Source: Nostoc paludosum FACHB-159 (lineage in GTDB: Bacteria > Cyanobacteriota > Cyanobacteriia > Cyanobacteriales > Nostocaceae). Taken from it: 64,000 nt of DNA. The stretch's first letter is position 1; each line of letters begins with the position of its first letter. This document shows positions 1 through 9,513 of the stretch, one piece after another. The DNA lies in the NCBI RefSeq assembly GCF_014698835.1, contig NZ_JACJTU010000001.1, positions 496,001-560,000 of the forward strand. Reading direction: 5' to 3'. The notes beneath the pieces were generated by a model that had not been told where the DNA came from, did no database searches, and saw nothing but the letters and a program-made list of their open reading frames with translations. The translations under genes and the position numbers were made by a program.

Positions 1-105
1 TTCTAATCCTATATTTTTCACGGAAGAACAAGCTGCGATCGCCACAGGTAAAGAACTCGCTATCCAACCCAAACCTACCCAATTAATAAAATCACGACGT
101 TTCAT
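1..105 (-). CDS. Tat-exported lipoprotein, N-terminal fragment
   Basis: Only the first 35 codons are in the window; the gene runs off the left edge. The start ATG lies at 105-103 on the minus strand. The peptide opens with MKRRDFINWVG, a twin-arginine motif, followed by a hydrophobic stretch and a lipobox-like AIAAC. This predicts a folded protein exported by the Tat system and lipid-anchored at Cys25. The function cannot be read from this fragment. It is divergent from nirA across a 490-base gap, so the two may share a regulatory region. Confidence 0.7.
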   Translation of the reverse strand, partial: MKRRDFINWVGLGWIASSLPVAIAACSSVKNIGLE

Positions 106-279
106 AGTTCTTTGACAAGAATTGTGACAGATCGTCAAATAGGATTGCTACATAGTAATTGAAAATCCCTTCAGTCATCTCAAATACCTTTGATGTAAGC
201 ACTTTGGGCTACTTAGATCTAAATTTGATGTAAAAAATGCATAGTTCTCATACATTTTCTGCAATTTTACTAAAAAACC

Positions 280-321
280 GTAACAATTTATACGATTTTA
301 ACAGAAATCTGACCTTAACTT
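280..321 (+). promoter_or_regulatory. NtcA-activated promoter for nirA
   Basis: GTAACAATTTATAC at 280-293 is a perfect GTA-N8-TAC NtcA box. It is followed after 22 bases by TAACTT at 316-321, which fits the TAN3T minus-10 element. This is the layout of class II NtcA-activated promoters in cyanobacteria (established knowledge). It implies transcription starting near 328 with a 5' leader of about 270 bases before nirA. NtcA would switch the operon on when combined nitrogen is scarce. Confidence 0.85.
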
Positions 322-595
322 ATGAGTATCGAAATTGTTACATGAACAGTAGCCAAAACTCCTTGACGAATTCCCAAAATGTAAATTACGACAAATTTTC
401 CTCAACAAACCACGGATTTGAAGTTTCGCGTTGGAATTTTCGGAAGTATAAATAATCAGCCGTAATCGCATATCTAAGTTTTTCATCTCTAATCCTCGTA
501 GATACACCACCTGATGGGACTACGGGTTGATTGATATCGGGTAATAACTACAAGTTTTGACGTTTACTTAGTAACTTGCAACGAGAGTCAGCCTC

Positions 596-2200
596 ATGAC
601 AGACACAGCAACTACCACCGCCAACCTGAATAAGTTCGAGAAATTCAAGGCTCAAAAAGATGGACTCGCCATTAAGAGTGAAATTGAAAAATTTGCCGCC
701 TTGGGTTGGGAAGCAATGGACGAAACAGACCGAGATCATCGACTCAAATGGGTGGGTGTATTTTTTCGTCCAGTCACTCCAGGTAAGTTTATGATGCGGT
801 TGCGGATGCCTAACGGTATTCTCACCAGCACTCAGATGCGTGTTTTAGCCCAAGTAGTGCAGCGTTACGGTGATGAGGGTAGCGCTGACATTACTACAAG
901 ACAGAATATTCAATTGCGAGGCATCAGAATTGGAGATTTACCAGATATTTTTGATAGATTTCACGCAGTTGGCTTAACCAGCGTCCAGTCGGGGATGGAT
1001 AACGTCCGCAATATCACAGGCGATCCCGTGGCGGGGTTAGATGCAGATGAGTTGTACGACACGCGAGAGTTAGTACAGCAAATTCAAGATATGCTCACCA
1101 ACAAAGGCGAAGGCAACCCAGAGTTTAGCAATTTACCACGGAAGTTTAACATTGCGATCGCTGGTGGCAGAGACAATTCAGTTCACGCCGAAATTAATGA
1201 TTTGGCATTCGTGCCGGCATTTAAAGAGGGGACTGGGGACTGGGGACTAGGGACTGGGGAAAATTCTTCCCAATCCCCAATATTTGGTTTCAACATCCTC
1301 GTCGGTGGGTTTTTCTCTGCCAAACGCTGTGAGGCGGCGATTCCGCTGAATGCTTGGGTGGCTCCGGAAGATGTGGTAGCTGTGTGTAGAGCCGTTTTAG
1401 AAGTTTTTCGCGATTGCGGACCGCGTGCTAATCGGCAAAAATCCCGTCTGATGTGGCTAATTGATGAATGGGGTTTAGAAAAGTTTCGCCAACAAGTAGA
1501 AAATCGCTTGGGTAAATCATTGTTACTCGCAGCCCCAAAAGACGAAATTGACTGGGAAAAACGCGACCACATCGGAGTATATAAACAAAAACAACCAGGA
1601 TTAAATTATGTAGGCTTGCACATTCCTGTAGGTCGATTGTATGCCGATGATATGTTTGAAATTGCTCGTCTAGCAGAAGTTTACGGTAGTGGCGAAATCC
1701 GGTTAACAGTCGAGCAAAACATTGTGATCCCCAACGTTGCAGAATCGAGATTAGCCACGTTTTTAGCAGAACCTTTGCTAGAGAGATTTTCGATTAATCC
1801 AGGTTTATTAACGCGATCGCTAGTATCTTGCACAGGCGCACAATTTTGCAACTTTGCCCTCATCGAAACCAAAAACCGCGCCCTAGCAATGATTAAAGCC
1901 TTAGAAGAAGATTTAATCTTCCCCCATCCCGTGCGAATTCACTGGACTGGTTGCCCTAATTCGTGCGGACAGCCTCAAGTTGCAGACATCGGCTTAATGG
2001 GAACTAAAACCCGCAAAAATGGCAAAACCCTCGAAGGCGTTGACATATATATGGGTGGCAAAGTTGGCAAAGATGCCCATCTGGGAAGTTGCATTATCAA
2101 AGGCATACCCTGTGAAGATTTACAGCCAATATTGCAAGATTTACTCATCAAAAACTTTGGAGCAAAACTCAAACAAGAAGCTTTAGTAGTTGGTAGTTAG
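596..2200 (+). CDS. nirA: Ferredoxin-nitrite reductase NirA
   Basis: NirA reduces nitrite to ammonium with six electrons from ferredoxin, using sirohaem and a [4Fe-4S] cluster. The cluster ligands are visible as CTGAQFC (Cys412, Cys418) and CPNSC (Cys453, Cys457). The 534-residue protein has the two-fold sulfite/nitrite reductase ferredoxin-like and catalytic repeats of the family. GAGAG at 583-587 is a well-placed ribosome binding site. It is first in a nirA-nrtP-narB operon behind an NtcA promoter. Oddity: residues about 211-228 (EGTGDWGLGTGENSSQSP) are low-complexity and come from a short DNA repeat inserted in frame, in a surface-type segment before a conserved FGFN. The reading frame and all ligands are kept, so the enzyme is probably active. 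Confidence 0.97.
   Translation: MTDTATTTANLNKFEKFKAQKDGLAIKSEIEKFAALGWEAMDETDRDHRLKWVGVFFRPVTPGKFMMRLRMPNGILTSTQMRVLAQVVQRYGDEGSADITTRQNIQLRGIRIGDLPDIFDRFHAVGLTSVQSGMDNVRNITGDPVAGLDADELYDTRELVQQIQDMLTNKGEGNPEFSNLPRKFNIAIAGGRDNSVHAEINDLAFVPAFKEGTGDWGLGTGENSSQSPIFGFNILVGGFFSAKRCEAAIPLNAWVAPEDVVAVCRAVLEVFRDCGPRANRQKSRLMWLIDEWGLEKFRQQVENRLGKSLLLAAPKDEIDWEKRDHIGVYKQKQPGLNYVGLHIPVGRLYADDMFEIARLAEVYGSGEIRLTVEQNIVIPNVAESRLATFLAEPLLERFSINPGLLTRSLVSCTGAQFCNFALIETKNRALAMIKALEEDLIFPHPVRIHWTGCPNSCGQPQVADIGLMGTKTRKNGKTLEGVDIYMGGKVGKDAHLGSCIIKGIPCEDLQPILQDLLIKNFGAKLKQEALVVGS
1227..1280 (+). repeat. Short tandem repeat inserted in frame within nirA
   Basis: The stretch contains three to four copies of GGGGACT or near-variants, followed by CCCAATCCCC, which can pair back with the G-rich arm. 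The same GGGGACT/AGTCCCC family occurs in noncoding DNA of this window (about 2580-2600 and 60345-60365). It adds roughly 18 residues to NirA without changing frame. Confidence 0.8.
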
Positions 2201-2280
2201 TACAGACGCGATTAACCCTTGTCTGTACAAGATTGGGGAGTGGGGAGGCACGGAAAGAAATAACTAATGCCCCATACCCC

Positions 2281-2412
2281 AATACAGTTCAATTAAGCAA
2301 TTTTTCCTTCTCTTTCTTCTCTCTGTGTCCTCTGCGCCTCTGTGGTAGCCTGCCGCAAGCCGCTGCGCGTCTATGTTCAAAAAAAGAGTCCTAGCCTTAA
2401 CTGAACCGTATT
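2281..2412. mobile_element. Small MITE-like element with 17-bp inverted ends
   Basis: The left end AATACAGTTCAATTAAG (2281-2297) and right end CTTAACTGAACCGTATT (2396-2412) are inverted repeats matching at 15 of 17 positions. The 132-base interior has no coding capacity. A second copy of the right-end sequence (CCTTAACTGAACCGTATT) lies near 43829-43846 without an obvious partner. This looks like a non-autonomous element sitting between nirA and nrtP. No target duplication was established. Confidence 0.5.
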
Positions 2413-2439
2413 TCGCGCCCCCGCAACCGTCACCGCATC

Positions 2440-2517
2440 ATGGAACCAGAATACTACAACCTGCGGAACTACGCTTTAGACTTCCTCTATCGCCGATTTG
2501 CTCACACTGACGAATAA
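2440..2517 (+). CDS. Possible 25-residue peptide or gene remnant
   Basis: An ATG at 2440 opens 25 codons (MEPEYYNLRNYALDFLYRR, then FAHTDE) ending at TAA 2515-2517. The composition looks protein-like rather than random or repeat-derived, and the open frame extends upstream to 2401. I do not recognise it. It sits directly after the right end of the MITE-like element, so it may be the tail of a decayed gene. No clear ribosome binding site is seen. Confidence 0.25.
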   Translation: MEPEYYNLRNYALDFLYRRFAHTDE

Positions 2518-2627
2518 AAAAAATGGGCATGGGGCATTGGGCATTGGTTATGAATTATTCTTCTGTACTTCTCATACTCCCAGTCCCCAGTCCCCAGTCA
2601 GCAATCCCTACACCTTCAAGAATTAGA

Positions 2628-4121
2628 ATGCTTAAAAATCTATTTTCATTCAGCGATCGCTATCGCATCTTACATCAAACCTGGTTTGCTTTTTTTCTCA
2701 CCTTTGTCTGTTGGTTTAACTTTGCTCCCTTCGCTACAACTATTGGCAAACAATTAGATTTAGCACCAGAACAAATCAAAACTTTAGGCATCTGTAACCT
2801 GGCTTTAACAATTCCCGCACGGTTAATTATTGGGATGCTTTTAGATCGTTTTGGTCCCAGAATTACCTATTCAATGCTGCTAATATTTGCAGCTGTTCCT
2901 TGTTTGGCGACAGCGTTCGCCCAGGATTTCAATCAATTAGTCATCAGTCGTTTGTTGATGGGAATAGTTGGTTCTGGGTTTGTTGTCGGTATTCGGATGG
3001 TGGCTGAATGGTTCCAGCCGAAAGAGATGGGAATTGCCCAAGGTATTTACGGCGGGTGGGGTAACTTTGGGGCTTTTGGTGCCGAGTTTGCCTTGCCGAT
3101 AATTGCAGTTTCTACAAGCTTTTTGGCTGGTGGTGCTTCTAATTGGCGATTAGCGATCGCTTCTACAGGCATCGTAGCAGCTATCTACGGCGTAATCTAT
3201 TACAACAGTGTCCAAGATACGCCCACTGGGAAAATCTACAAAAAACCTAAGAAAAATGGTGCTTTAGAAGTAACCAGTATTAAAAGCTTCTGGGCGATGA
3301 TTGTCTCGAATTTTGGTTTGATTTTCGCTCTCGGTTTATTAGCTTGGCGCTTAGAACAAAAGAACATTCACTTCTTAACTTTGAGCCAAATGTATCTGGC
3401 TTGGTTATTATTAGCAGGATTATTTCTTTATCAAAGTTATAAAGCTTGGCAAGTCAACCGCGAACTTTTAATGGGCAAAAAAACTTACCCACCAGCCCAA
3501 CGTTTTCAATTTGGTCAAGTAGCTTTACTCGAATTTACTTACGTCACTAACTTTGGTTCAGAACTTGCTGCCGTTTCCATGTTGCCAGCATTTTTTGAGA
3601 AAACCTTTGGTTTAGAACACGTTGTTGCTGGGATGATTGCCGCTACTTATCCGTTTCTGAACTTAGTTTCTCGTCCTAGCGGTGGCTTAATTTCTGATAA
3701 ATTCAGTTCCCGTAAATGGACAATGACAATTATCAGTGCAGGTATTGGTGTTGGCTACTTGATGGCGCATTTTATTAATAGTAACTGGCCGATTCCATTG
3801 GCGATCGCAGCTACAATGTTTGCCGCTTACTTTGCCCAAGCTGGCTGCGGTGCAACCTACAGCATCGTACCCTTAATTAAAAAAGAAGCCACCGGACAAA
3901 TTGCCGGCAACGTCGGGGCTTACGGTAATTTTGGCGGCGTAGTTTACCTAACAATTTTTAGCTTAACTGACGCACCCACACTATTCAGCACAATGGGTTT
4001 AGCTGCCATAATCTGCGCCTTTATGTGTGCCTTCTTCCTCAAAGAGCCGAAAAATTCCTTTGCTGCTGATGAAAGTGAAATATCAGAAACGTCGCCTACT
4101 ATCTTGTTAACCGAAGAATAA
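2628..4121 (+). CDS. nrtP: Nitrate/nitrite permease NrtP (major facilitator)
   Basis: A 497-residue, 12-helix MFS transporter of the nitrate-nitrite porter type. It has a GMLLDRFGPR loop between helices 2 and 3, a glycine-rich nitrate signature region (GIYGGWGNFGAFGAEFALP) and a second one near GNVGAYGNFGGVVY. It brings nitrate and nitrite across the plasma membrane for NarB and NirA. The frame is open upstream to 2523, but those 35 codons are short-repeat DNA (GGGCATTGGGC, CCCCAGTCCCCAG), so I place the start at ATG 2628. NrtP replaces the NrtABCD ABC transporter found in some Anabaena strains. It lies in the nirA operon and is likely NtcA-controlled. Confidence 0.93.
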   Translation: MLKNLFSFSDRYRILHQTWFAFFLTFVCWFNFAPFATTIGKQLDLAPEQIKTLGICNLALTIPARLIIGMLLDRFGPRITYSMLLIFAAVPCLATAFAQDFNQLVISRLLMGIVGSGFVVGIRMVAEWFQPKEMGIAQGIYGGWGNFGAFGAEFALPIIAVSTSFLAGGASNWRLAIASTGIVAAIYGVIYYNSVQDTPTGKIYKKPKKNGALEVTSIKSFWAMIVSNFGLIFALGLLAWRLEQKNIHFLTLSQMYLAWLLLAGLFLYQSYKAWQVNRELLMGKKTYPPAQRFQFGQVALLEFTYVTNFGSELAAVSMLPAFFEKTFGLEHVVAGMIAATYPFLNLVSRPSGGLISDKFSSRKWTMTIISAGIGVGYLMAHFINSNWPIPLAIAATMFAAYFAQAGCGATYSIVPLIKKEATGQIAGNVGAYGNFGGVVYLTIFSLTDAPTLFSTMGLAAIICAFMCAFFLKEPKNSFAADESEISETSPTILLTEE

Positions 4122-4124
4122 ATA

Positions 4125-4235
4125 TCACGCAGAGTCGCACAGACACAGAGAGTTAAGAAGAGCAATTTTCAATTCTCTACGAACACTCAATACCTCTGTT
4201 CATCTCTTCTCTGCACCTGGAGCGTCTCTGCGTGA
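4125..4235. repeat. Inverted-repeat element between nrtP and narB
   Basis: TCACGCAGAG (4125-4134) and CTCTGCGTGA (4226-4235) are perfect 10-base inverted ends of a 111-base noncoding stretch. The interior has further CAGACACAGAGAG-like sequence. It may be a small non-autonomous element or a transcript-folding repeat inside the operon. Confidence 0.45.
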
Positions 4236-4256
4236 AACTATCCATATACAACTGCC

Positions 4257-6560
4257 ATGAGTGAATTTACCAAAACCCTCTGTCCTTACTGTGGTGTTGG
4301 TTGCGGATTAGAAGTTTCGCCCCCAGCAGAACTTGGCAAAGCAACCAATCGAGATAACCAAGGAAATCCAATTTGGCGGGTACGGGGTGATAAAGCTCAT
4401 CCATCTAGTCAAGGTATGGTTTGCGTCAAAGGTGCAACCATCGCCGAATCTCTAGATAAAAATAGATTACATTACCCAATGGTGCGAGAGTCTTTAGACC
4501 AAGAGTTTCGCCGTGTTAGTTGGGATGAAGCTTTCGATCTCATCACTAAGCGTATTCAAACCGTGCGTTTCACCCAAGGCCCAGAAGCTATATGTATGTA
4601 TGGTTCTGGTCAATTTCAAACCGAGGATTATTACATAGCCCAGAAATTCATGAAAGGGTGTTTGGGTACTAATAATTTTGATGCCAACTCCCGTTTATGT
4701 ATGTCTAGTGCTGTGGCTGGATACATTCAAAGCTTTGGTTCAGACGGGCCTCCTTGCTGTTACGAAGACCTGGAGTTAACTGACTGTGCATTTTTAATTG
4801 GTACTAATGCAGCTGAATGTCACCCGATCGCTTTCAATAGACTGGCAAAATATCACAAAAAGAACCGCAAAGTCAAAATGATTGTCGTCGATCCCCGGCG
4901 CACGCCAACCGCAGAAGTCGCAGATTTACATTTAGCGATTCGTCCGGGTACAGATATCGACTTGTTAAACGGCATCGCTCATTTGTTGATGCGCTGGAAC
5001 CACGTTGATACCATGTTCATCGAAGACTGTACCAGCAATTTTCCTGCTTATGCTGAGGTAATTCGCCACTACCCTCCAGAAGTCGTAGCTCGTGAATGTG
5101 GCATCACTATTGAAGATTTAGAAACAGCAGCTCGATATTGGAGTCAATCAAAGCGGGTATTGTCGTTGTGGTCGATGGGTGTAAATCAATCATCAGAAGG
5201 AACGGCTAAGGTGAGAACCATCATCAACCTGCATCTGATGACTGGACAAATTGGTAAACCAGGCGCCGGCCCTTTTTCTCTCACCGGTCAACCAAACGCA
5301 ATGGGAGGAAGGGAAGCTGGGGGTTTAGCGCATTTATTACCGGGTTATCGGCTAGTCAAAAATCCCGAACACCGCGCAGAAATTGAAGAGTTTTGGGGAC
5401 TCAACCCTGGACAAATTTCGCCCCATCCCGGTTTGACTGCTTGGGACATGATTACTGGGCTAGAAAATAATGCTGTAGGGTTACTTTGGATTGCTGCTAC
5501 AAATCCGGCTGTGAGTATGCCAGATTTAGAACGGACGAAGAAGGCTTTGTTGCGATCGCCTTTTACCATTTACCAAGACGCTTATTATCCCACAGAAACT
5601 TCTGCTTACGCTCATGTTCTGCTACCAGCAGCCCAATGGGGTGAAAAAACTGGCGTCATGACCAATTCGGAACGAACGGTGACTCTGTGTCAAGCCTTCC
5701 GCCAACCGCCAAGAGAAGCGAAGCCAGATTGGGAAATCTTTGCTGAAGTTGGACGCAGGCTCGGTTTTACTAAAGAATTTGCCTTTGCTAACTCCGCTGA
5801 AGTTTACGCGGAGTTTGCCAAACTAACTAAAAATCGCCTTTGTGAGATGACGGGTATCAGCCACGCTCAATTAAAAGCACAAGGCCCGACTCAATGGCCT
5901 CACCCAGAAAAGAGTTATGAGTTAAGAGTTAAGAGTGATGAATTAGAATCTTCTACTCCTAACTCCTCACTCCTCACTCCTAACTCCTCACTCCTCACTC
6001 CTAACTCCTCACTCCTCACTCCTAACTCCTCACTCCTCACTCCTAACTCCAAACGCCTCTACACCAACTTACGCTTCCACACCCCTGACGGACGCGCTCG
6101 ATTTGGCGCGTATTACTCTAAAGGATTGGCAGAACCACCAAACCCTGATTATCCTTTTGTATTAACTACCGGACGACTTTACGGCCATTGGCACACCCAG
6201 ACGCGCACCGGACGGATTGAAAAAATTTGCAAAATGCATCCCGAACCGTTTATCGAAATTCATCCCCGTGATGCTGCTCGTTTAGGTATTGTAGATAATC
6301 AGTATGTAGAAGTGCGATCGCGTCGCGGTGAAGCTAAATTTCCTGCTAAAGTAACAAAAGCGATCGCACCTGGTACAGTTTTTGTCCCCATGCACTGGGG
6401 TTACCTTTGGGCGGATAATGCCGAAGCAAACGCCCTCACCCACCCTGAATCTTGTCCCGATTCTCTGCAACCAGAATTAAAAGCCTGTGCAGTACAATTG
6501 ACACCAATTTCTCTGGAAACTACAGTCAAAAATCATCAACTCCAATCCTTACAACGGTGA
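4257..6560 (+). CDS. narB: Ferredoxin-nitrate reductase NarB
   Basis: NarB reduces nitrate to nitrite in the cytoplasm with a bis-MGD molybdenum cofactor and one [4Fe-4S] cluster, taking electrons from ferredoxin. Cys9, Cys12, Cys16 and Cys56 form the cluster motif (CPYCGVGC and MVCVKG). The Mo-ligand Cys is in NSRLCMSS, and the C-terminal molybdopterin-dinucleotide domain starts near [12 protein letters not shown]. At 767 residues it is somewhat long for the family. The excess is a repeat-coded insert at residues about 552-598 (TPNSSLL repeated four times), between the catalytic body and the C-terminal domain. It is third in the nirA-nrtP-narB order. Confidence 0.96.
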   Translation: MSEFTKTLCPYCGVGCGLEVSPPAELGKATNRDNQGNPIWRVRGDKAHPSSQGMVCVKGATIAESLDKNRLHYPMVRESLDQEFRRVSWDEAFDLITKRIQTVRFTQGPEAICMYGSGQFQTEDYYIAQKFMKGCLGTNNFDANSRLCMSSAVAGYIQSFGSDGPPCCYEDLELTDCAFLIGTNAAECHPIAFNRLAKYHKKNRKVKMIVVDPRRTPTAEVADLHLAIRPGTDIDLLNGIAHLLMRWNHVDTMFIEDCTSNFPAYAEVIRHYPPEVVARECGITIEDLETAARYWSQSKRVLSLWSMGVNQSSEGTAKVRTIINLHLMTGQIGKPGAGPFSLTGQPNAMGGREAGGLAHLLPGYRLVKNPEHRAEIEEFWGLNPGQISPHPGLTAWDMITGLENNAVGLLWIAATNPAVSMPDLERTKKALLRSPFTIYQDAYYPTETSAYAHVLLPAAQWGEKTGVMTNSERTVTLCQAFRQPPREAKPDWEIFAEVGRRLGFTKEFAFANSAEVYAEFAKLTKNRLCEMTGISHAQLKAQGPTQWPHPEKSYELRVKSDELESSTPNSSLLTPNSSLLTPNSSLLTPNSSLLTPNSKRLYTNLRFHTPDGRARFGAYYSKGLAEPPNPDYPFVLTTGRLYGHWHTQTRTGRIEKICKMHPEPFIEIHPRDAARLGIVDNQYVEVRSRRGEAKFPAKVTKAIAPGTVFVPMHWGYLWADNAEANALTHPESCPDSLQPELKACAVQLTPISLETTVKNHQLQSLQR
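5909..6051 (+). repeat. 21-bp tandem repeat inserted in frame within narB
   Basis: A left part built from GAGTTATGAGTTAAGAG is followed by at least four copies of the 21-base unit ACTCCTAACTCCTCACTCCTC. The two parts are complementary enough to fold as a long hairpin in mRNA. Because 21 is a multiple of three, copy-number change would keep the narB frame. The same family occurs at 32995-33110, 36888-36990 and 48900-49042. Confidence 0.9.
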
Positions 6561-6940
6561 GATGCTAAGTGTAATACTGTTTCACTTTCAACCTGATACA
6601 AATATATTGGTATGGGCTTTACAGTTGTACGTCCCTACGGTAAATCTATAATGTATTAAGATTTTCGTGAAATGATATAACTCTTAACCATGAATCGGTA
6701 ACCAGCAATAGGTAAATTAGTCAATACTCAATAGTCAATAGTTATTATTATTTTTTCTGTCTCTCAACTCTTGGCTATTACCAATTACTATATTTAAAGA
6801 GGTAAAATTTTGAATCACAAGAAATTTTACTAGCTCCCATTTTAATCTGGGAAATAAAAAACTTACAAAGCATCGATAAGTAATCTTTTTAATCCTTTAG
6901 ATTTTTCTATGGGATTTTATTTTAGAATCAGGTGCAGGAC
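6561..6940. other. Gap after narB
   Basis: AT-rich intergenic DNA with no recognisable gene. It contains short low-complexity stretches (CAATACTCAATAGTCAATAG near 6722) but no clear terminator hairpin with a T-run. Confidence 0.5.
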
Positions 6941-7390
6941 ATGAGAAGGCTACTGAAGGCAATTTTAGCAACTACCAAAGACCAGAACTTCATGCACATG
7001 ATTGAAAATGTAGAAGTGCTGGTTTCTAAGGTTTTATCTATTTTAATGGTAGTTGTAATTTTAGTGGCGATCGGCGATTTAGCATTTTTTCTATATAAAG
7101 AATTATTTACAATGCCTTATGGTAAATTTAACACAACACTATATAAAATATTTGGTTTATTTTTGAATATTTTAATTGCTTTAGAAATTTTAGAAAACAT
7201 CACAGGTTATTTGAGAAAACACGTTATTCAGGTTGAATTAGTTATTGTAACTTCTTTAATTGCTGTTGCCAGAAAAATTATTATTCTTGATTTAGAAAAA
7301 GTTCCCGGAATTGATATAATTGGTTTAGGTGTCGCTATTCTTGCCCTATCAATTAGTTATTTAATAATTCGTTCCAGTACTTCCAGGTAA
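6941..7390 (+). CDS. PsiE-like small membrane protein
   Basis: A protein of about 149 residues with four hydrophobic segments, resembling the phosphate-starvation-inducible PsiE family (PF06146). A conserved-looking loop contains RKIIILDLEK. The ATG at 6941 is preceded by AGGTG at 6930-6934; a GTG at 6932 is also possible. The molecular role of the family is unknown. It lies between narB and a nitrate reductase-associated gene in the same direction, so it may belong to the nitrate cluster, although a 380-base gap separates it from narB. Confidence 0.7.
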   Translation: MRRLLKAILATTKDQNFMHMIENVEVLVSKVLSILMVVVILVAIGDLAFFLYKELFTMPYGKFNTTLYKIFGLFLNILIALEILENITGYLRKHVIQVELVIVTSLIAVARKIIILDLEKVPGIDIIGLGVAILALSISYLIIRSSTSR

Positions 7391-7483
7391 AAAAGTTAAA
7401 TAAAAGACATAACAACTTGTTGTGGATTAAAAAAACAGCACTTTGCAAGTAAATTAAGTACGCATCTTAATATGATAAATCTT

Positions 7484-7506
7484 GTGGGGTGGGCATCCTG
7501 CCCGCC
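7484..7506. repeat. Dispersed hairpin repeat
   Basis: GGGTGGGCATCCTGCCCGCCC forms an imperfect inverted repeat with a three-base loop. Repeats of this type are common in intergenic DNA of filamentous cyanobacteria (general knowledge). It may end transcription of the PsiE-like gene, but no T-run follows. Confidence 0.5.
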
Positions 7507-7625
7507 CTTCTATAGCTAATTTAGATGAAATGTACTGTATTTTACACCCTTTATTCCCCACCGTCACCGAGAAATTTTATATTACTCAACCAATATTCTT
7601 ATAAGCCATTTTTCAATACTTTGCT

Positions 7626-8078
7626 ATGGCAGATTTCTTTGAATTTGAAGCAGATTTTGTTGATTCGCTGCGTTGTATTCCCATGCAGGTGCGTTGCAAA
7701 TTAGATACCTGTGGCATTAAGCTAAAATTGTCTGATTGGAATCAAATGACTACAGCAGAGCGTCAAGCTTTAGTCGAATTGCCTTGCACTACAGAAACCG
7801 AAATTCAGTCTTACCGCAAATATATCGAGCAGTTGATTTTACAGCGCACGGGCATAGTAGTTGGCAAATTGCCTATAGAAGCGCATCCTGCATGGCTTGA
7901 CTCTGATACCATACCACCCACTGTCCAAGAAAAAGCTCAAGAAATCGGAGTAGTCCTGACACAACAACAATGGGCATATTTAACACCATTACAGCGTTTC
8001 GCCTTAATTAAACTGAGTCGCCCAGGACATGAAAACAAAAACTTTAGCAGAGCGATCGCAGAATTTCATTTGCTTTAA
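7626..8078 (+). CDS. Nitrate reductase-associated protein
   Basis: A 150-residue soluble protein that matches my recollection of the cyanobacterial nitrate reductase-associated family (PF09655), found next to narB in many strains. Features include the opening FFEFEADFVDSLRCIPMQVR and two similar helical halves (LKLSDWNQMTTAERQALVELP and VVLTQQQWAYLTPLQRFALIKL), which suggest an internal duplication. Its exact role is not established; help with NarB assembly or activity is a reasonable guess from context. It lies downstream of narB on the same strand. Confidence 0.8.
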   Translation: MADFFEFEADFVDSLRCIPMQVRCKLDTCGIKLKLSDWNQMTTAERQALVELPCTTETEIQSYRKYIEQLILQRTGIVVGKLPIEAHPAWLDSDTIPPTVQEKAQEIGVVLTQQQWAYLTPLQRFALIKLSRPGHENKNFSRAIAEFHLL

Positions 8079-8371
8079 TAAACCTCAGTAGTTAATTATA
8101 GCTAGTAATGGGCAATAGGCAATAGGCAGTGGTTTCTCTTGCCTTTTCCTAACTAGCAAATAATATACAAGGATGCGTTAAACTTTGTTAAATCGTAGCC
8201 TTCAAAAGGTGCATTTTGCCAAAGTTAATGCTCTAATATATCGATAAATTCGCGGATAAACGCATTAGCTGATATCTGTCTAAATTGGACATTTAGACGT
8301 TAAAGTTGTCATTTGTGCTTTGCAACTGACCAATGATAAATAAATAATTAATCACTGAGGGTAGCAAAAAT

Positions 8372-8974
8372 ATGGCTGCAAAGAAACTTTTAATGCTGGT
8401 TGGCGACTATGTAGAAGACTATGAGGTAATGGTTCCTTTCCAGGCACTGCAAATGGTAGGACATACTGTCCATGCAGTTTGCCCCAATAAAAAAGCTGGC
8501 GATAAAGTACGAACAGCAGTTCACGACTTTGAAGGAGACCAAACCTACAGCGAAAAACCTGGTCATAATTTCACTTTAAATGCTACCTTTGCAGAGGTAA
8601 AAGCCGAAACCTACGATGCTTTGGTAATTCCCGGAGGAAGGGCACCAGAATATATCCGCCTGAATCAGCAGGTAATAGAAATTACTCGTCATTTTGCCCA
8701 AGCAAATAAGCCAATCGCTGCTATTTGCCACGGCTTGCAGTTATTGGCAGCTGCCGATGTGTTACAAGGCAAAAGATGTACTGCTTACCCTGCTTGTAGC
8801 CCAGATGTCAACAGTGCTGGAGGTATCTATGTCGATATTCCTGTTGATGAGGCCATAGTTGACGGTAACTTGGTAACAGCGCCAGCTTGGCCTGCTCATC
8901 CCCGTTGGCTGGCAGAATTCCTCACAGTACTTGGAACTAAGATTGAACACCCCAAACTGGCTACAGTTGTTTAG
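8372..8974 (+). CDS. DJ-1/PfpI family protein
   Basis: A 200-residue member of the class I glutamine amidotransferase-like DJ-1/PfpI superfamily. The nucleophile elbow is [10 protein letters not shown], with the Cys of ICHG and the adjacent His, and the upstream acidic residue is in [12 protein letters not shown]. Family members act as proteases, glyoxalase/deglycase-type enzymes or stress chaperones; the substrate cannot be told from sequence. GAGGG shortly before ATG 8372 is a good ribosome binding site. It appears to be a single-gene unit with long gaps on both sides. Confidence 0.85.
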   Translation: MAAKKLLMLVGDYVEDYEVMVPFQALQMVGHTVHAVCPNKKAGDKVRTAVHDFEGDQTYSEKPGHNFTLNATFAEVKAETYDALVIPGGRAPEYIRLNQQVIEITRHFAQANKPIAAICHGLQLLAAADVLQGKRCTAYPACSPDVNSAGGIYVDIPVDEAIVDGNLVTAPAWPAHPRWLAEFLTVLGTKIEHPKLATVV

Positions 8975-9513
8975 AGACAAGATACCAGAAATCTTATATA
9001 ACAGTTGAGGGTTGACCGTTAACAGTCTGGGGAACAAGATTTCACTTTCTCATTTAGGACTGCTATCTTTCAATACTTTGGGGTAGTTTATTTTACTACT
9101 CCCTATTTCCTGTGCCAAAACAACTTAGTCAATCATTAGTGGCAAAAAGAACCGGCAATAGACCAGCGGAAATTATATATTTTCTTAACTTAACTAAATG
9201 CAGTAAAAACTACTATTTAGTAATAAATTGCCGTGCGTTTAATTTGCAGCTAGGATGTCAAGATGTAGATCGGCCATAGAATCTGAATTTATCTGCCTAA
9301 CAACACAGGTTGAGTCAAAAGTTTCAGTGGATGAAATACTTATTAACAGTAGATGAATGAAAAAATTTGAAATTTTGCATCGAGAAATTTAAATTTATTA
9401 GCAGTAAGTGAAGCTATAGTGGATTTAGCAATGCTGCTGTTGATGTGGCTAAGGTTAGTCCTGCTGCCAAATTATTTTAAGAATTAATTTAGAAACGCAC
9501 TCACTCTAACTCA
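8975..9513. other. Gap between the DJ-1 gene and the FHA-PrsW gene
   Basis: About 540 bases of AT-rich DNA. It has no convincing ORF, RNA gene or terminator. A promoter for the downstream gene is expected here but I cannot point to it. Confidence 0.5.

Noticed and set aside
237..455. Open frame of 72 codons upstream of nirA
   Set aside because: It overlaps the NtcA box and minus-10 element and has no protein-like composition, so it is leader and promoter DNA.
5909..6051. CRISPR-like array from regular repeats in narB and elsewhere
   Set aside because: Units are contiguous 21-mers or 7-mers without unique spacers, so these are tandem repeats, not CRISPR.
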